From: Yponomeuta sedellus
Lineage: Eukaryota; Arthropoda; Insecta; Lepidoptera; Yponomeutidae
Direction of reading: 5' to 3'
Length of the DNA stretch: 64,000 nucleotides
NCBI GenBank assembly: GCA_934045075.1
Contig: OW203740.1
Span: 14,980,346-15,044,345 of the forward strand
Part shown: positions 9,946 to 20,262 of the stretch, piece by piece
How positions within the stretch are numbered: the stretch's first letter is position 1
Layout of the letters: the number at the start of each line of letters is the position of its first letter
Made by a program: the position numbers and the translations under genes
Notes under the pieces: generated by a model
Databases searched by the model: none
The model's input: the letters and a program-made list of their open reading frames with translations, nothing else
What the model was told of the DNA's origin: nothing

Positions 9946-11809
9946 ATAATCAAATACTTTGTTTGGATAAATATTTAAAAAATATATTTTCTCAAGGCCA
10001 ATCTAAAAGATAATCAATAATCCATTTCGATAATCGTTAAAAAGATGTTTCTCTACGATTAATCTGTACCTACTTTCATGTTTTAATATACACTGTCAAA
10101 AAGTAATTCTAGTCATTTGGTCACGTGGTATAAAAACGTGACGCCCTAGAATAATAATAATAATAATAGATATAAAAGCATTTATCAAAATTATAAATAA
10201 TTATTTTATGTGCTACACCGTTATTAGAAAACATTAAGAATTCAATGGATAATCTAAAGTTAATAAGTTTTATATTACCAGAGAGAGTAACTTGATCTTT
10301 CGCATTTTTGGGGACTTTTATAACCCCGAAAACACAGTTTTATTCTTTACTTTTCCACTAAGTATTGAGAGAAGAGTTCGCTTTTGCCTCTTTTGTTTGT
10401 TTACGTCAATAAATGAATCATAATAAAAATAAAGTTCATAATAATTTGGTATCCATTATCTAACCACAATTTAGGATAGTATAGTATAGGATCAAGGTCT
10501 ATCACTATCCTTCAGTTTGGAATCTTTCCGTTGAAAGACGCTAGTCGACTCTATAGTGTTGTTATATTACAGCCATTATAAGGGTCGGGAAGCGTGTTGG
10601 CGTCCGGCGAGTGAGTGATGAGACCTATGATTCTTATAAATGAAGTTTTATACAATATAGCCTTAAGAAACAGAAGTTGGACTGAAACAGGCGAGGTTGC
10701 GGATGTAAAGTTTTTGTGATAGTTGACATTTAATTGTTTTTTGAAATCAACTGAAATGGTTTTATTCAAAGTAGAACAGAAACTGTGGCTTAATGAACGT
10801 TACAAGTCAAACTAGGTGTCCGTTTCAAAATCTAGACAATTTTGAAGAAAAAATGGCTAAAAAGACTCCAAGCTTAGGTTTTCAAAGTCCTAAATTGACA
10901 GAGTTTACTGGCTTTAATTCTAGACATCGTTGTCATCTAAATAATATTTTATGTTATAGTAGCCCTTTTGGCACAAAGTACATTTTATACATTTTTTGAA
11001 CCGCGTTTCAGGCACGCTTAATACTCGTAAATCTACAGGGATTTTATTATGGATACGTATACAATGCCCCATAAAGGATGTATTAACCAGCCAAGTCTTG
11101 GGAACAATAGTTTATATTTATTTCTAGTATTTACACTGTGTTTGCATTCAAACTGTAGTTAAGTTTTAAAGTTACTGATAATTTTCATGACGTACGTATA
11201 CATAATGTTGTCATAGGGCATTAATTTTGTTTTTACTCGTATTGTGCTATAAAAGTTATTTACTTTAAAATATTTCTTTGAAAAACTATATCGCGTGAAG
11301 TCATAATTATGCTGCCTTTAGGTACTGTGTATAGAGACCACTTCATGTCGCACGATTTCGTTTCTCGTGTGAATGTGGCAACAATTTATTTAATCTGTGA
11401 TTTAAACATGAAACGTCCTCGCAACATCGCTCATCCTTCATTTACATCCGTGCTTCACCTCTACTAAATTTGACAACTATAGATTTGTGGCTACAGGTGT
11501 TTCAAAAATCACCTCATATATGAGGTGTTTTTTTAGGTAGATGCCCATTTACGTGTAGTCCTTTGAGGTAAATATAGCTAACATTAAAAATACTGTTATT
11601 TGGATGATAGCCTCGATATGATTTTCGATTCAGGCAGTAAACATTTTATTTAAGATCCCCAATTACGCCCAACCGGGTCGAGGCCGCACTTAGGCGTACC
11701 CCCGTTACCCAGGATATGATCCCGCGGGTGGTGGCTAATGAGTAAGTTACCAACCAAACTGCTATGTCTTGTTCCTTGCCTCACCTAGATTTTATCTCTG
11801 TCAGCACTC
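9946..11809. other. Long AT-rich spacer
   Basis: About 1.9 kb without gene or recognised transposon. It contains an AAT microsatellite at 10147-10166, a short CACGTG-type inverted pair near 10120, and an 18-bp palindrome CACCTCATATATGAGGTG at 11510-11527. A GC-richer scrap near 11660-11745 may be a transposon remnant I cannot name. Confidence 0.4.
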
Positions 11810-11945
11810 TCAATCAATCATCCCGTACTCGTTTACTTCTGGACATAGGCTTCCCCCAAGGTCCACCACTTCCTTCCTTCTGTCCTCATCCTCATCCATG
11901 TCAGCTATCTACTTCGGATCGTTAGTCCAGCGAGCGATTCATCAC
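11810..11945 (-). mobile_element. RTE-like LINE 3' end, ATTG-repeat tail
   Basis: Minus strand ends GCCTATGTCCAGAAGTAAAC, then GAGTACGGGATGATTGATTG. The same tail is found at 13867-14010 on the same strand. Coding remnants are too decayed to translate convincingly. Confidence 0.5.
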
Positions 11946-11949
11946 TATT

Positions 11950-12310
11950 GACATCAACCCTTGTATGCCCCACTACTGGGGCATGGGTATCTTCTTAATA
12001 ACCTAACAGGAAGGTTAGGCCATAGTCTACCACGGGGGCCAAATCCGGGTTGGTAGAGGATTGTAAGACAGTGGCGGGCTTTACTGTCAGAAGTTATCAA
12101 GCCATCCATAAGGCCTCTGACATGGCTTAACGACTGTCATTACATGACAGCCGACACCAACGGCTTAACGTGCCTTGCTAAGCACGGAAGCGCTCGGAAA
12201 AATACTACTAGTAGTAGTCACGGGACGGTCACCCATCCTGCCCCTGACGGCGTCTGTTGTTGCTTAACTCAAGTGATTGATACCAATCACTCGGTTCCAC
12301 TAGGTCACGA
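11950..12310 (-). mobile_element. 5S-SINE, near full length
   Basis: Minus strand. The head (near 12225-12295) carries the 5S-like control elements: AGTTAAGCAACAACAGACG, GGTCAG altered, GGATGGGTGACCG. The body (CACGTTAAGCCGTTGGTG) and the CAGTAGTGGGG-type tail follow. An AGTGATTG/CAATCACT stem lies just before the A-box-like motif. Neighbouring 12443-12788 is a second copy in the same orientation. Confidence 0.8.
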
Positions 12311-12442
12311 CCGTTTCATCACTCTACTGCCGATAAAAGCGTTTTTCCGCGCACAACAGGCAATAATTACATGACTACAGACAAGTACTTAATTTTGTTG
12401 TCCCACTACTTGTTTTTGGAGTCAAGAGTGTTTACTGTTACA

Positions 12443-12788
12443 TCATCAACCCATTATGTCCCCACCGAGGGGCAGGGGTCTGTTCCCCGAGGAAGGTACA
12501 GGCCATACTCCACCACGGGGGGCAAGTCCGGATTGGCGGAGGCTTGCAAGACAGGTTGCTGGTATTACTGTCAAAAGTTTTTAAGCCGCCCTAAGGCCTC
12601 TGACTTGGCTTAACGACTGCCCGACGACGGCAGCCGGCACCAACTGCTTAAAGTACCTTGCTGAGTACGGAACCGCTCGGAAAAATGCCACTAGCGTTAG
12701 TCATATACGGTCACCGACCGATATACATGCCCTAAACGCGCCCTATGTTGCTTAACCTTCGTGATCGTTTAAGATCACTCAGGCAGCC
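12443..12788 (-). mobile_element. 5S-SINE, near full length, alternate tail
   Basis: Same architecture as the copy just upstream but with the CCTCGGTGGGGACATAATGG-type tail ending in GATGATG. The 5S-like region is more diverged. Two tail versions therefore exist in this family. Confidence 0.75.
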
Positions 12789-13132
12789 GGGGCTACGAGC
12801 GATTCATGCCATGCTATAAGTACTCAGTGTTAAATATAATACTGAAGCCGTCGGTCCTGGCGCTCTTCTTCCGTAATTGTTCTACGGCAAAACAGAGCCG
12901 AACTTCCGTTTATTATTGTGTCTCTCTGATTCTTATAAACGAGTTTAGTTGCGAACCTCCCGGCTTCTAGTGCGGGCACAATGCTGCGTCTGGGATGGGG
13001 AGTTGTGAAAAATAGTACTAAAGATACAACGGTAGCTAAGCCGCAGAGCTTAGAAGAAAACCGGCAAGTGGGATTCGGACTCTCGTACCGAGGTTTTAGA
13101 TTAGATTAATACTCTTTAGTGCACATCATGTC
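12789..13132. other. Unassigned, repeat-like
   Basis: Contains a scrap reading, on the minus strand, CTCGGTACGAGAGTCCGAAT, which looks tRNA-SINE-like, but no complete element. Confidence 0.35.
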
Positions 13133-13417
13133 GACATAGCCCAGCGGATTAGTAAGTTGAAGTGGCAGTGGGCGAGGCACATAGCACGCAGAATTGATGG
13201 CCGATGGGGCCGAAAAGTTCTCGAATGGAGACCATATATCGGCAAGCGCAGCGTAAGACGACCAGCCACAAGATGGACAGAAGACCTCATCCAAGTGTTT
13301 GGAAGACGCTGGATCCAAACCGCTTCCAACCGGTGTTTTTGGAAAATCCATGATGGAGAAGGCCTATGTCCGGCAGTAGACTTCTTGTGGCTGAATGATG
13401 ATGATGATGATTTTGAA
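13133..13417 (+). pseudogene. RTE-clade LINE, C-terminal fragment with GAT tail
   Basis: Plus frame: LKWQWARHIARRIDGRWGRK, then VLEWRPYIGKRSVRRPATRW, TEDLIQVFGRRWIQTASNR. This is the conserved C-terminus of lepidopteran RTE elements. One extra base before the final MEKAYV-Q-stop block shifts the frame. It ends with GGCTGAATGATGATGATGAT, the RTE tail microsatellite. Strongly 5'-truncated. Confidence 0.8.
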
Positions 13418-13485
13418 AGGTACATGAAAAACTTAGTTTTTCGGTAGTTGGAGAGTTAAGGACTTTTGTAATTAAAAAGAACCAG

Positions 13486-13785
13486 GAAATTGAAGACCTG
13501 TTTTGCGAACCTAGCATCATCGGTGAAACCAAATCCCACCGACTCCGTTGGTTCGGCCACTATTCAAGGATGCGAGAGGATCGGGCGGTGAAGAGGGTGT
13601 ACCCGGGGCTTCTAAGCGGCCAAAGAACGGGCCGCCCCAGATATCGCTGGAAGGACGAAGGACCTGCATGAGCTCCGGACGGGCGACAGGCAAGAGACAG
13701 CGCAGGAGAGAGACAAGAGGCGACTTCTTGTGTCGGAGGCTACGACCGCTCGCTGAGTCAGCGGAGTAAGTAAACTATGAAAAAC
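13486..13785 (+). pseudogene. Non-LTR element C-terminal fragment with GTAA tail
   Basis: Reads HRLRWFGHYSRMREDRAVKR, then GQRTGRPRYRWKD, with later frameshifts and the end LSQRSK-stop, followed by AGTAAGTAAAC. This is the C-terminal region of a second LINE family (RWFGH...GRPRYRW). Strongly truncated. Confidence 0.6.
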
Positions 13786-13866
13786 TTAAATATCGAAGTT
13801 ACGTCTAACGGGCGGTCTTATCCTTTCTTCGGTTTCTGCGATTTTTTTCCCACATAATTTATAAAG

Positions 13867-14010
13867 TTCAATCAATCAGCCCGTACTCGTTCACTTCTGA
13901 ACATAGGCTTCTCCTAAGTACAACACTTCCTCCTATCTTTGAACATCCTCATCCAGCCGCTGTCAGCAATCAGCCTTAGTTCGTCGGTCCAGCAAGATGC
14001 TGGGCGTTCT
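13867..14010 (-). mobile_element. RTE-like LINE 3' end, ATTG-repeat tail (2nd copy)
   Basis: Same tail as 11810-11945, same strand. Plus reading: CAATCAATCAGCCCGTACTC, TTCACTTCTGAACATAGGC. Confidence 0.5.
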
Positions 14011-14199
14011 ACGCTGAATTAATTCCACTGAAAATTGTGTGTTGTTATACAGTCAAATTTTGCGATTGCGTAAGCTTGCGACTCAAATTACGATGTCAAA
14101 AAAATAAAGAGTTCTTTTTTACTTTTGCGGATAGTATGATTTTGCCATTGATGTATTTTAAAACTTTATAATAATCATATACCTTTAGTTAATGCGCTT

Positions 14200-14312
14200 T
14201 GTCTGAGTTCAACCTCACCAACTTCAGCGCTTGAAATAGATAATCCGCAGTGGGCACGCCTGGCAATTAAGCCCATCCCCTCTCCCTGAGGGAAGGCCTG
14301 TGTCCTATAATG
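14200..14312 (+). mobile_element. SINE-D1, 3' part
   Basis: CTTCAGCGCTTGAAAT core followed by CCCTGAGGGAAGGCCTGTG, matching the full-length copy at 53044-53346. Confidence 0.6.
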
Positions 14313-14602
14313 AAAAGTATATTGAGACTGCATTATTAACGAGGTTTTCATAGACACGCTATCTCGCTATCTATCATCTCAATCTATTTCACTAAAACAT
14401 GGTTTAAGAATATCTCTATATTGAATATCTAATCAAATACTTCATCATCATCAAACAATAAAACATCTACTTCCTGCTCCAATGTATTGCTTTAGTCCAT
14501 TCAAAGGTTGTCTGCAAAAGCTCACTTTTAGTGATAAGGCACCGTCTGTACTCTTAGGTTAAGAAATATCTGTGTAAGTAATTTCCTTTTTTAAGTACAA
14601 CT

Positions 14603-14822
14603 AGCTGTGCTCCGCATTGTTATTCGCGGTTTATCGATTTTTCCAAGGGAATAAGATATTTTTCCTCATTAAAACGTCGCCTATGTGTTAATCCAAAGTG
14701 TCAGCTTTGGATTAACACATAGGCGATACCAAATTTTATTAAAATCGCTCCTGCCGTTTAGACGTGAAGATGTAACAAATACACACATTCACAAGGTTTC
14801 GCCTTTATTATATTAGAGTGAT
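14603..14822 (+). repeat. Dispersed repeat R with internal hairpin
   Basis: About 220-bp repeat beginning ACTAGCTGTGCTCCGC and ending TATATTAGAGTG. Sister copies are at 43895-44115 (plus) and 55153-55375 (minus). A 22-bp perfect hairpin (14677-14698 with 14705-14726, 6-nt loop) replaces the normal ACTCCATACC-type sequence of the other copies. Family class unknown. Confidence 0.65.
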
Positions 14823-15419
14823 GTAATAAAATCTTCTCTCCCTCTTAAATATAGCAATCATTGCAAATAATTTTGTACGAGCTCGTGGCTGTAGTTACAG
14901 AATGAAAGCGACCTCCCTAAACGAACAACTCTACCAGACAAGACCTGTGAAGGTCACGCTTACCCTGAAATAAAGAGCAAGGGCTCAAAGACACCCATTC
15001 ATCTCAGATCCCAGTTTTAATGAGACACTCGGTGCGCTCTCCGAAAAACCGGTGTTTTAATGAAGTTATTATGAAGCTTTAATTGCGTTTCGCATCGGAC
15101 GTAGCCGTTTCACCTCACCTTTACCGCGTTACATGACGCTAATAGAATACGAGAGAAGTTTCAGTGTGCTACACAACACAATAGAAAGAAGGTTCGCTTT
15201 TGGGCCCCTATTGAAATTGAAAAATGGTTTAATTATCGCAGAAGAGTACAAAAACAACTTAAAATAGACTAAGTTAATTACTTAGTTAATTTAGTGAATA
15301 GATGCTATTAATAAAACGCTTTTACCTCTGAGATCGCTTTTGAGTGCACGAAAAATGAATGCTTCGAAACAGAGTTATGAACGCGTTGTTAATACGCATC
15401 GAAAATAAAATAAAAAAAG
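14823..15419. other. Unassigned spacer
   Basis: No gene or window-wide repeat seen. Confidence 0.45.
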
Positions 15420-15497
15420 AAGCCCACAGACCTTATCAGAGAGAGAGAGCTCTCTGATTAAATGTCTGTGCCCTGAAGTGGCACGTTTATATCCTAT
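15420..15497 (+). mobile_element. SINE-D1 tail scrap
   Basis: GAGAGAGAGAGCTCTCTG then CTGTGCCCTGAAGTGGCACG, the D1 tail. Confidence 0.5.
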
Positions 15498-15952
15498 TTC
15501 TTTTTTATTTTTTTAAGTATGTATTCTACGTCTTCTATAATATAATAGCAATGCTATTTTATTTAATCTAAGTTTGAAGCAAGTTTTCCTTTGTCACAGA
15601 CACGATAAGAAAAAAGAAACTTAGTTACACAACGTCAAATAATTGCGGTTTGCAATAACGTATCCAACGCTACGGGCGACTGCAAGAATAATATTAATCA
15701 GGTTTTGATTGTACTAGGGGGCTTATGCTCCAGAAATATTTCATCTATGCCCAGTTTTACCAGTGCATGGATTGAATAGACAACAAACAAGATCTTACAT
15801 TGACACTAAAATGAAAAAGTCACTAGTTTTTAGAAACTAAGGAATATAAGATTTATTTGGTTTAATCACTATGCCGAAGAACCATCGGAGTAAACAGGAT
15901 TTCTATTGGACACCCCAAACTGTCAATAGTAGCATAGGAAGTCCACTAGCCT
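15498..15952. other. Unassigned spacer
   Basis: No gene or repeat recognised. Confidence 0.45.
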
Positions 15953-16045
15953 TCTGGGCTGTAGCAGCTGCAAAAGTTTTACCCAGGACGGAAAAAAGTG
16001 GCGTGCCTTAAGGAGGTCTGTGTCCAATAGTAGACTAATATGGGC
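15953..16045 (+). mobile_element. RTE-like LINE tail
   Basis: TTCTGGGCTGTAGCAGCTGC, then GGAGGTCTGTGTCCAATAG and a TAATATGGGC end; decayed 3' end of an RTE-type LINE into whose flank SINE-D2 inserted. Confidence 0.45.
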
Positions 16046-16063
16046 CGAATTATTGTATCGATA

Positions 16064-16448
16064 TCGAATCGGCGGTGGTAGCTCATTGGGTAGAACAATG
16101 GACTCGCAAACGAGATACCCAGGTTCGATCCCCAGCGCGCATGTACCAATAACTTTAATTTCAAAGTTACTTACATTTGTGAATTAGTAGTCGCAATACC
16201 ACACGCTAACGGTGAAGGAAAACATGGTGAGGAAACCCACGGCTTGGTTGGCTCCGCATGTATTGACTACTCTTTCCTGTGGGCTAGGCCGACTAAGCTG
16301 TCATGATGATATAGGTGCTGGGCAAGCCTACACCATCTAAAAACCATGTCCCAGGAATGCGAGTGGTCCCTTCATCCATCTAGTGTGAGTTAAGGTGTCA
16401 CTAGACGCTGTATAAATCATCTCAACACGTAGATGCAAAGGCCAAAGT
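16064..16448 (+). mobile_element. SINE-D2, full length with 14-bp target duplication
   Basis: tRNA-derived head with TAGCTCATTGG (A box) and GGTTCGATCCC (B box, 16132-16142). The core GCAATACCACACGCTAACGG is shared with SINE-D1. A distinct 3' part (CATCTAGTGTGAGTTAAGG, GTAGATGCAAAGGCC) follows. TTATTGTATCGATA flanks it exactly at 16050-16063 and 16449-16462, so both boundaries are known. Confidence 0.9.
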
Positions 16449-16462
16449 TTATTGTATCGATA

Positions 16463-16562
16463 AGTAAGTTTTCCGCGATGGGCATGGGTAGTAATTAAAC
16501 CCATATTCTCTATCTCTGAGAGAAGGCCTGTGCCCTGCAGTGGGACGTTTAACTTTTAAAGG
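16463..16562 (+). mobile_element. SINE-D1 tail
   Basis: TAATTAAACCCATATTCTC, GAGAGAAGGCCTGTGCCCTG, CAGTGGGACGTTTA: 3' part of SINE-D1. Confidence 0.6.
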
Positions 16563-17300
16563 CTGTATGAAAAAAGGTAATTTTTTGGGGACAATACCAC
16601 ATAGTTAAAGTCAATGACAGTTGAAACATGTCGTTTAAGGAAATTGCTAAAAACTTCTGTCTCTTTAGTTTGTGCCCCCGCGCTATAAATATCACCATCA
16701 AATGGCGTGATCTCTCTCGTGATTGGAAAAGGGGTAGTACCAGTCCTCCAAGACCCCTCTGACAACACTAAATTGTATTAAGTGAAAGGTCAGAATATGC
16801 AAAAGGGTAGTAAAGGTGAAAAGGTAATTGGTGCCATACGAGTCGATATTGAATTACTTTTTCGAGAGGTCAAAAGGTGACGATGAAATAAAGCTGACAT
16901 TGGAGTTATTATCTTTTTGCTCAAAGTTTGACGGCCTGACTATAGTCAACGCACATTTTTTTTGGTATAACTCAAATAATAAATAAATAAACTAAATTTA
17001 CGTAAGCAACATTTTTAGAAGAAAATCTGGGATGAATGTAATTAGTAATAATTACTAATCAATAAATACATTTTACACAGTCAAATGGGCGACGTGACCA
17101 CAAACTGAAGTTTTTTTTGGACACCTTTGTACTAATCTTTTCAAACATTTAATTAAGGAACGGTACTGCACAACTATTTGCGTCTCACTCATCCATAATT
17201 GCTGCTTAAATTGTGTGAGTAAGAGGCAAATTGTGATTTAGTCATTTTATTCTAAAATAAACAGTACCTACAGAAAGAAAAAAAGGACATGTATTATCTT
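16563..17300. other. Unassigned spacer
   Basis: AT-rich, no coherent frame; no repeat match noted. Confidence 0.45.
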
Positions 17301-17370
17301 ATCCTTCCTGCGACGCAGGAAAAGACCCGTGTCCCAGCAGTGGGAACGTACAAAGGCTTGATATCAAATC
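17301..17370 (+). mobile_element. 5S-SINE tail fragment
   Basis: CCTTCCTGCGACGCAGGAAA and CCCAGCAGTGGGAACGTAC then GCTTGATATC: last ~70 bp of the 5S-SINE in sense orientation. Confidence 0.65.
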
Positions 17371-17402
17371 ATCATCTTATTTTATTCTAACAAACTGTCT
17401 TA

Positions 17403-17520
17403 GGCTGACATTCAGAGACGAAAACTGAAGCTAAGATCGGTCTCAGAAACGTCAAAATGTACGTGATTTGGACATTTGTAAGACCAGTCTTTGCTTAGTT
17501 TTCGTCTCTGAATGTCAGCC
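17403..17520. mobile_element. 118-bp MITE, TTA target duplication
   Basis: Terminal inverted repeats start GGCTGACATTCAGAGACGAA at both ends, about 26 bp nearly perfect and extending imperfectly further. Flanks are TTA at 17400-17402 and 17521-17523. A 3-bp TTA duplication is typical of PIF/Harbinger-type elements; that assignment is inference. Confidence 0.85.
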
Positions 17521-17523
17521 TTA

Positions 17524-17929
17524 AACTCTTAATACTTTGAACGTGAATAATATTAAAATGTCTAATGTTCGTAGAGAACAAAAGCGATACTTCCTACTAA
17601 ACTGTTTTAAATTTACTTACGGATGCAAAAGACTAAAATGTCTGAATTAAAAAATAAAATAAACAACTGACTACATCAGTTTTCAATAATATCTGTGGAA
17701 CTCAAAGGTCTGTACGAATGGCTGAGTGCACTATAAAGTACTCATTCGTATTAAAGACTGGTGACCTTTACGAATTGCAATAAAACACTAAAATACCGGT
17801 CACGAAACGGCACCATTCAAGTTATAGGTTGATAAGCCGCCAACCAGATGCATAGTTAAATTAAATGCGCAAAAAGCTGGTGACCTCGACGGTTACCGCT
17901 AAACTACTAAAGCGGAGGTCAACAGTTAA
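17524..17929. other. Unassigned spacer
   Basis: No gene or repeat recognised. Confidence 0.45.
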
Positions 17930-18240
17930 AAGGGAATAGAGTGGAGTTACATACCGTGCGGCGTGACGGTCCGAGGGCGGGCGGGAGAGTGCAGGGCGGG
18001 CGGCTGACGTAGGGCGGGCGGGCGGCTCGCCTTCATTCGCGTGCGGCGCCCCAACCTGACCCAACGCTCGCGCCCGTTTCCGAACGAAACCCGACGTAAG
18101 AAGTTTTCGCGTTGGCTGTTTGCCGAGATTCCCTAGCCGGAGGGATTATTTGGCGCGTAAAAAGTTGTGCGTGAAAAAAATACACGAGTATTCGTACAGA
18201 AACTTTGAGGGGGATTTGTAGTGAGAGTAAGTATTTTCGT
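17930..18240 (+). promoter_or_regulatory. GC-box-rich block, candidate promoter and first exon
   Basis: An abrupt CpG-rich island in AT-rich surroundings. Several GGGCGGGCGG boxes lie at about 17977-18030 with a TGACGTA site between them. GCGCCCGTTTCCGAACG follows, and a possible splice donor GTGAGA|GTAAGT at 18226/18227. This fits a plus-strand promoter with a non-coding first exon of a gene whose body lies to the right. No ATG-led open frame crosses the donor. Alternative: an unrelated CpG-rich regulatory element. Confidence 0.35.
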
Positions 18241-18599
18241 TGTTGGAAATCGGATTTTTATTACGTACACATTATTCGTTGGTTACCGTAAATACCAAAA
18301 CTGCTTATAAAAACTTAAAAGTATGAATGCACGTAGCTCTTAAACTAAATAATGATATAGTTAATGTAGTAACATAGTTTATAGCAATTAAAAAAATGTT
18401 TTCTTTACAAAAAGTGCCGAAACGTCGGAAAATTGTAAAAATGTAATAAACGTGTAAAATCCGTTTAAAAACTGTTTCAATTATGTCTAGGGCTCGTGTT
18501 AACCTTAGAAATCAGGTCTAAATTGGTTGCAAATAAAAAAAATCGTTCGACATTTTCAATAATTTTTAAAGGTATGTAAATAGTTCATTGAGAGCTTTG
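18241..18599. other. Unassigned spacer
   Basis: AT-rich. It contains a TAAAATCCGTTTAAAAACTG stretch that recurs near 33395, otherwise nothing seen. Confidence 0.4.
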
Positions 18600-18614
18600 T
18601 ACATTTTTTTATTT

Positions 18615-18777
18615 AGCCTATGAACGTCCCACTGCAGGGCACAGGTCTTTTCTCTGAGAGAGAGTATGGGCTTAATTACCACGCATGCCCACTGCGTATT
18701 GGCAATTGCAAGCAGGCACTCAGGTTTCCTCACAATGTTTTCCTTCACTTTAGCGAATGGTATTGTTACAATAACTA
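18615..18777 (-). mobile_element. SINE-D1, 3' part
   Basis: Plus reading: CGTCCCACTGCAGGGCACAG, GAGAGAGAGTATGGGC, CTCACAATGTTTTCCTTCAC; antisense D1 copy lacking the tRNA head. Confidence 0.7.
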
Positions 18778-19165
18778 CACAAAACTATATAACTAAGAAA
18801 ACAAAGTAATTGGTCTTTAAACATGTTGATTAAAAAAATTACAAGGCAAAAAAATGTAATGACAGGACACCCTTATTACGGTTTTCATTGTCGAGTTAAA
18901 GTGTTAATATCACAGACATTTCAAGCTCTGAGGTTAATATATTCTGTTCTCTGCTCTGTCTGTATTTGGACTACACACCTTAGTATTTTTCAATGAGTCG
19001 CGATGCTAATACCCTGCGAACTAAATTCATTAAGTTGCGTAGTAAACAATTTTAATTAGACCCGTAAAATGTATAACTTTGAAACTTCTTTGACGGAATA
19101 TAAATAAAGACTCGAACAAATAAATCGGCAGCGGTATTTGCGGACGGACGGATGCGCGGGCCGGC
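18778..19165. other. Unassigned spacer
   Basis: AT-rich; a scrap ATTAGACCCGTAAAA at 19037 recalls MITE-F ends. Confidence 0.4.
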
Positions 19166-19342
19166 CGGTAACTTTTGTCTAGTGGAGATTAGTTAAGTTG
19201 GCCTTTGTTTATGTTTTATACCACGAGGTACGCTCCGCTGTAAGTTTTCAAGCGTGCTGTATATTGTTTTCACTTTATGTGTAGTATGGGTAAGCAGCGT
19301 GTAAATAGAATGAATTATTGCAATAACTGAAAACTGTATATT
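19166..19342 (+). repeat. Direct repeat, left copy (~180 bp)
   Basis: TAACTTTTGTCTAGTGGAGA to GTATATTTTG is repeated in direct orientation at 20057-20227 with moderate divergence. The two copies bracket the element-T LINE and a SINE-D fragment. Confidence 0.7.
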
Positions 19343-19880
19343 TTGTACCTTGGTACCTTGCAATCCATTGTGGGCAGCCGAAAAATCTCCATAAGTGCTA
19401 GATTGGTGTGCCCAACACTTATGTATGGCAGCGAGACTTTGGTGTGGCAAAAGAAGCAAGAAAGTAGGATAAATGCAGTAGAAATGAGGTCCTTGAGTAG
19501 TATGTGTAGTGTTACATTGAATGGCAGGATACGCAATAGTCTGATTAGAGAACGTTGTGGACTGAAAGAGGATGTAGTGACTAGTATTGAGAAAGAAATG
19601 TTGCGTTGGTTTGGACATGTGGAGAGGATGAAGGAAGAAAGATTGACGAAACAAATATATATTGCGAGTGTGAGTAGAAGGGCCGGTAAGGGACGTCCCA
19701 GGCGGAAATACGTCGCCCAAATTAAGTATGTATTGGCAAAGGGCAAGATAAAAAGTAGCCGGAACCGCCGTGCATGCACGCAACGACTTAAGAACGTTGA
19801 TGAAGCGAAAGTGATCTGACAGGATCGTGGCAAGTGGCAGTCCCTGGTCTCTGCCTACCCATCTGCAGCCTGGGATACAC
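19343..19880 (+). pseudogene. Element-T LINE, C-terminal fragment (longest copy)
   Basis: Plus frame reads LMYGSETLVWQKKQESRINA, VEMRSLSSMC, RCGLKEDVVTSIEKEMLRWF, GHVERMKEERLTKQIYIASV, GKGRPRRKYVAQIKYVLAKG, RNRRACTQRL. This is the C-terminal domain of a common lepidopteran non-LTR retrotransposon. Frame 19343-19819 ends in a premature TGA where the copy at 9184 has TGT; the frame then continues as QDRGKWQSLVSAYPS. RT domain absent (5'-truncated). Host function none. Confidence 0.75.
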
Positions 19881-19954
19881 GTTATGTTATGTTCGTATAT
19901 TTTGTATATATGCGCCACTTAAAAAAAGAAAAAAAATATTGTTTTCACAAACAA

Positions 19955-20056
19955 CACGCATTTTCACTCTCTATAACTGTGAAGGAAAACATCGTAAGTA
20001 AACCTCCATCTGAGTGCTCACGTACCTCAGCGTTTGAAATCGCAAATCCGCGGGGG
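19955..20056 (+). mobile_element. SINE-D core fragment
   Basis: GTGAAGGAAAACATCGTAAG and CACGTACCTCAGCGTTTGAA then CGCAAATCCGCGGGGGACG: middle of SINE-D without head or tail. Confidence 0.55.
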
Positions 20057-20227
20057 ACGATAACTTTTGTCTAGTGGAGATTAGTTTAGTTGCGTTTTGT
20101 TTATGTTTTGTACTACGAGGTACATTCGGCTGTAAGTCCGCACATTACTTGCAATACAGATGAGTAGCGTTTAATAGAATAAATTATTGCAACAACTGCC
20201 AACTGTGTATCTTGTATAGATACGAGT
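20057..20227 (+). repeat. Direct repeat, right copy
   Basis: Second copy of the 19166-19342 unit (TAACTTTTGTCTAGTGGAGA, ATGTTTTGTACTACGAGG). Confidence 0.7.
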
Positions 20228-20262
20228 ATAACTACGCCACTAACTATAAGAATTAAGGATTG

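Noticed and set aside
19193..19918. 241-codon open frame on the minus strand
   Set aside because: It is the antisense shadow of the element-T LINE coding fragment and its flanking direct repeat; the plus frame matches a known LINE C-terminus, this one matches nothing.
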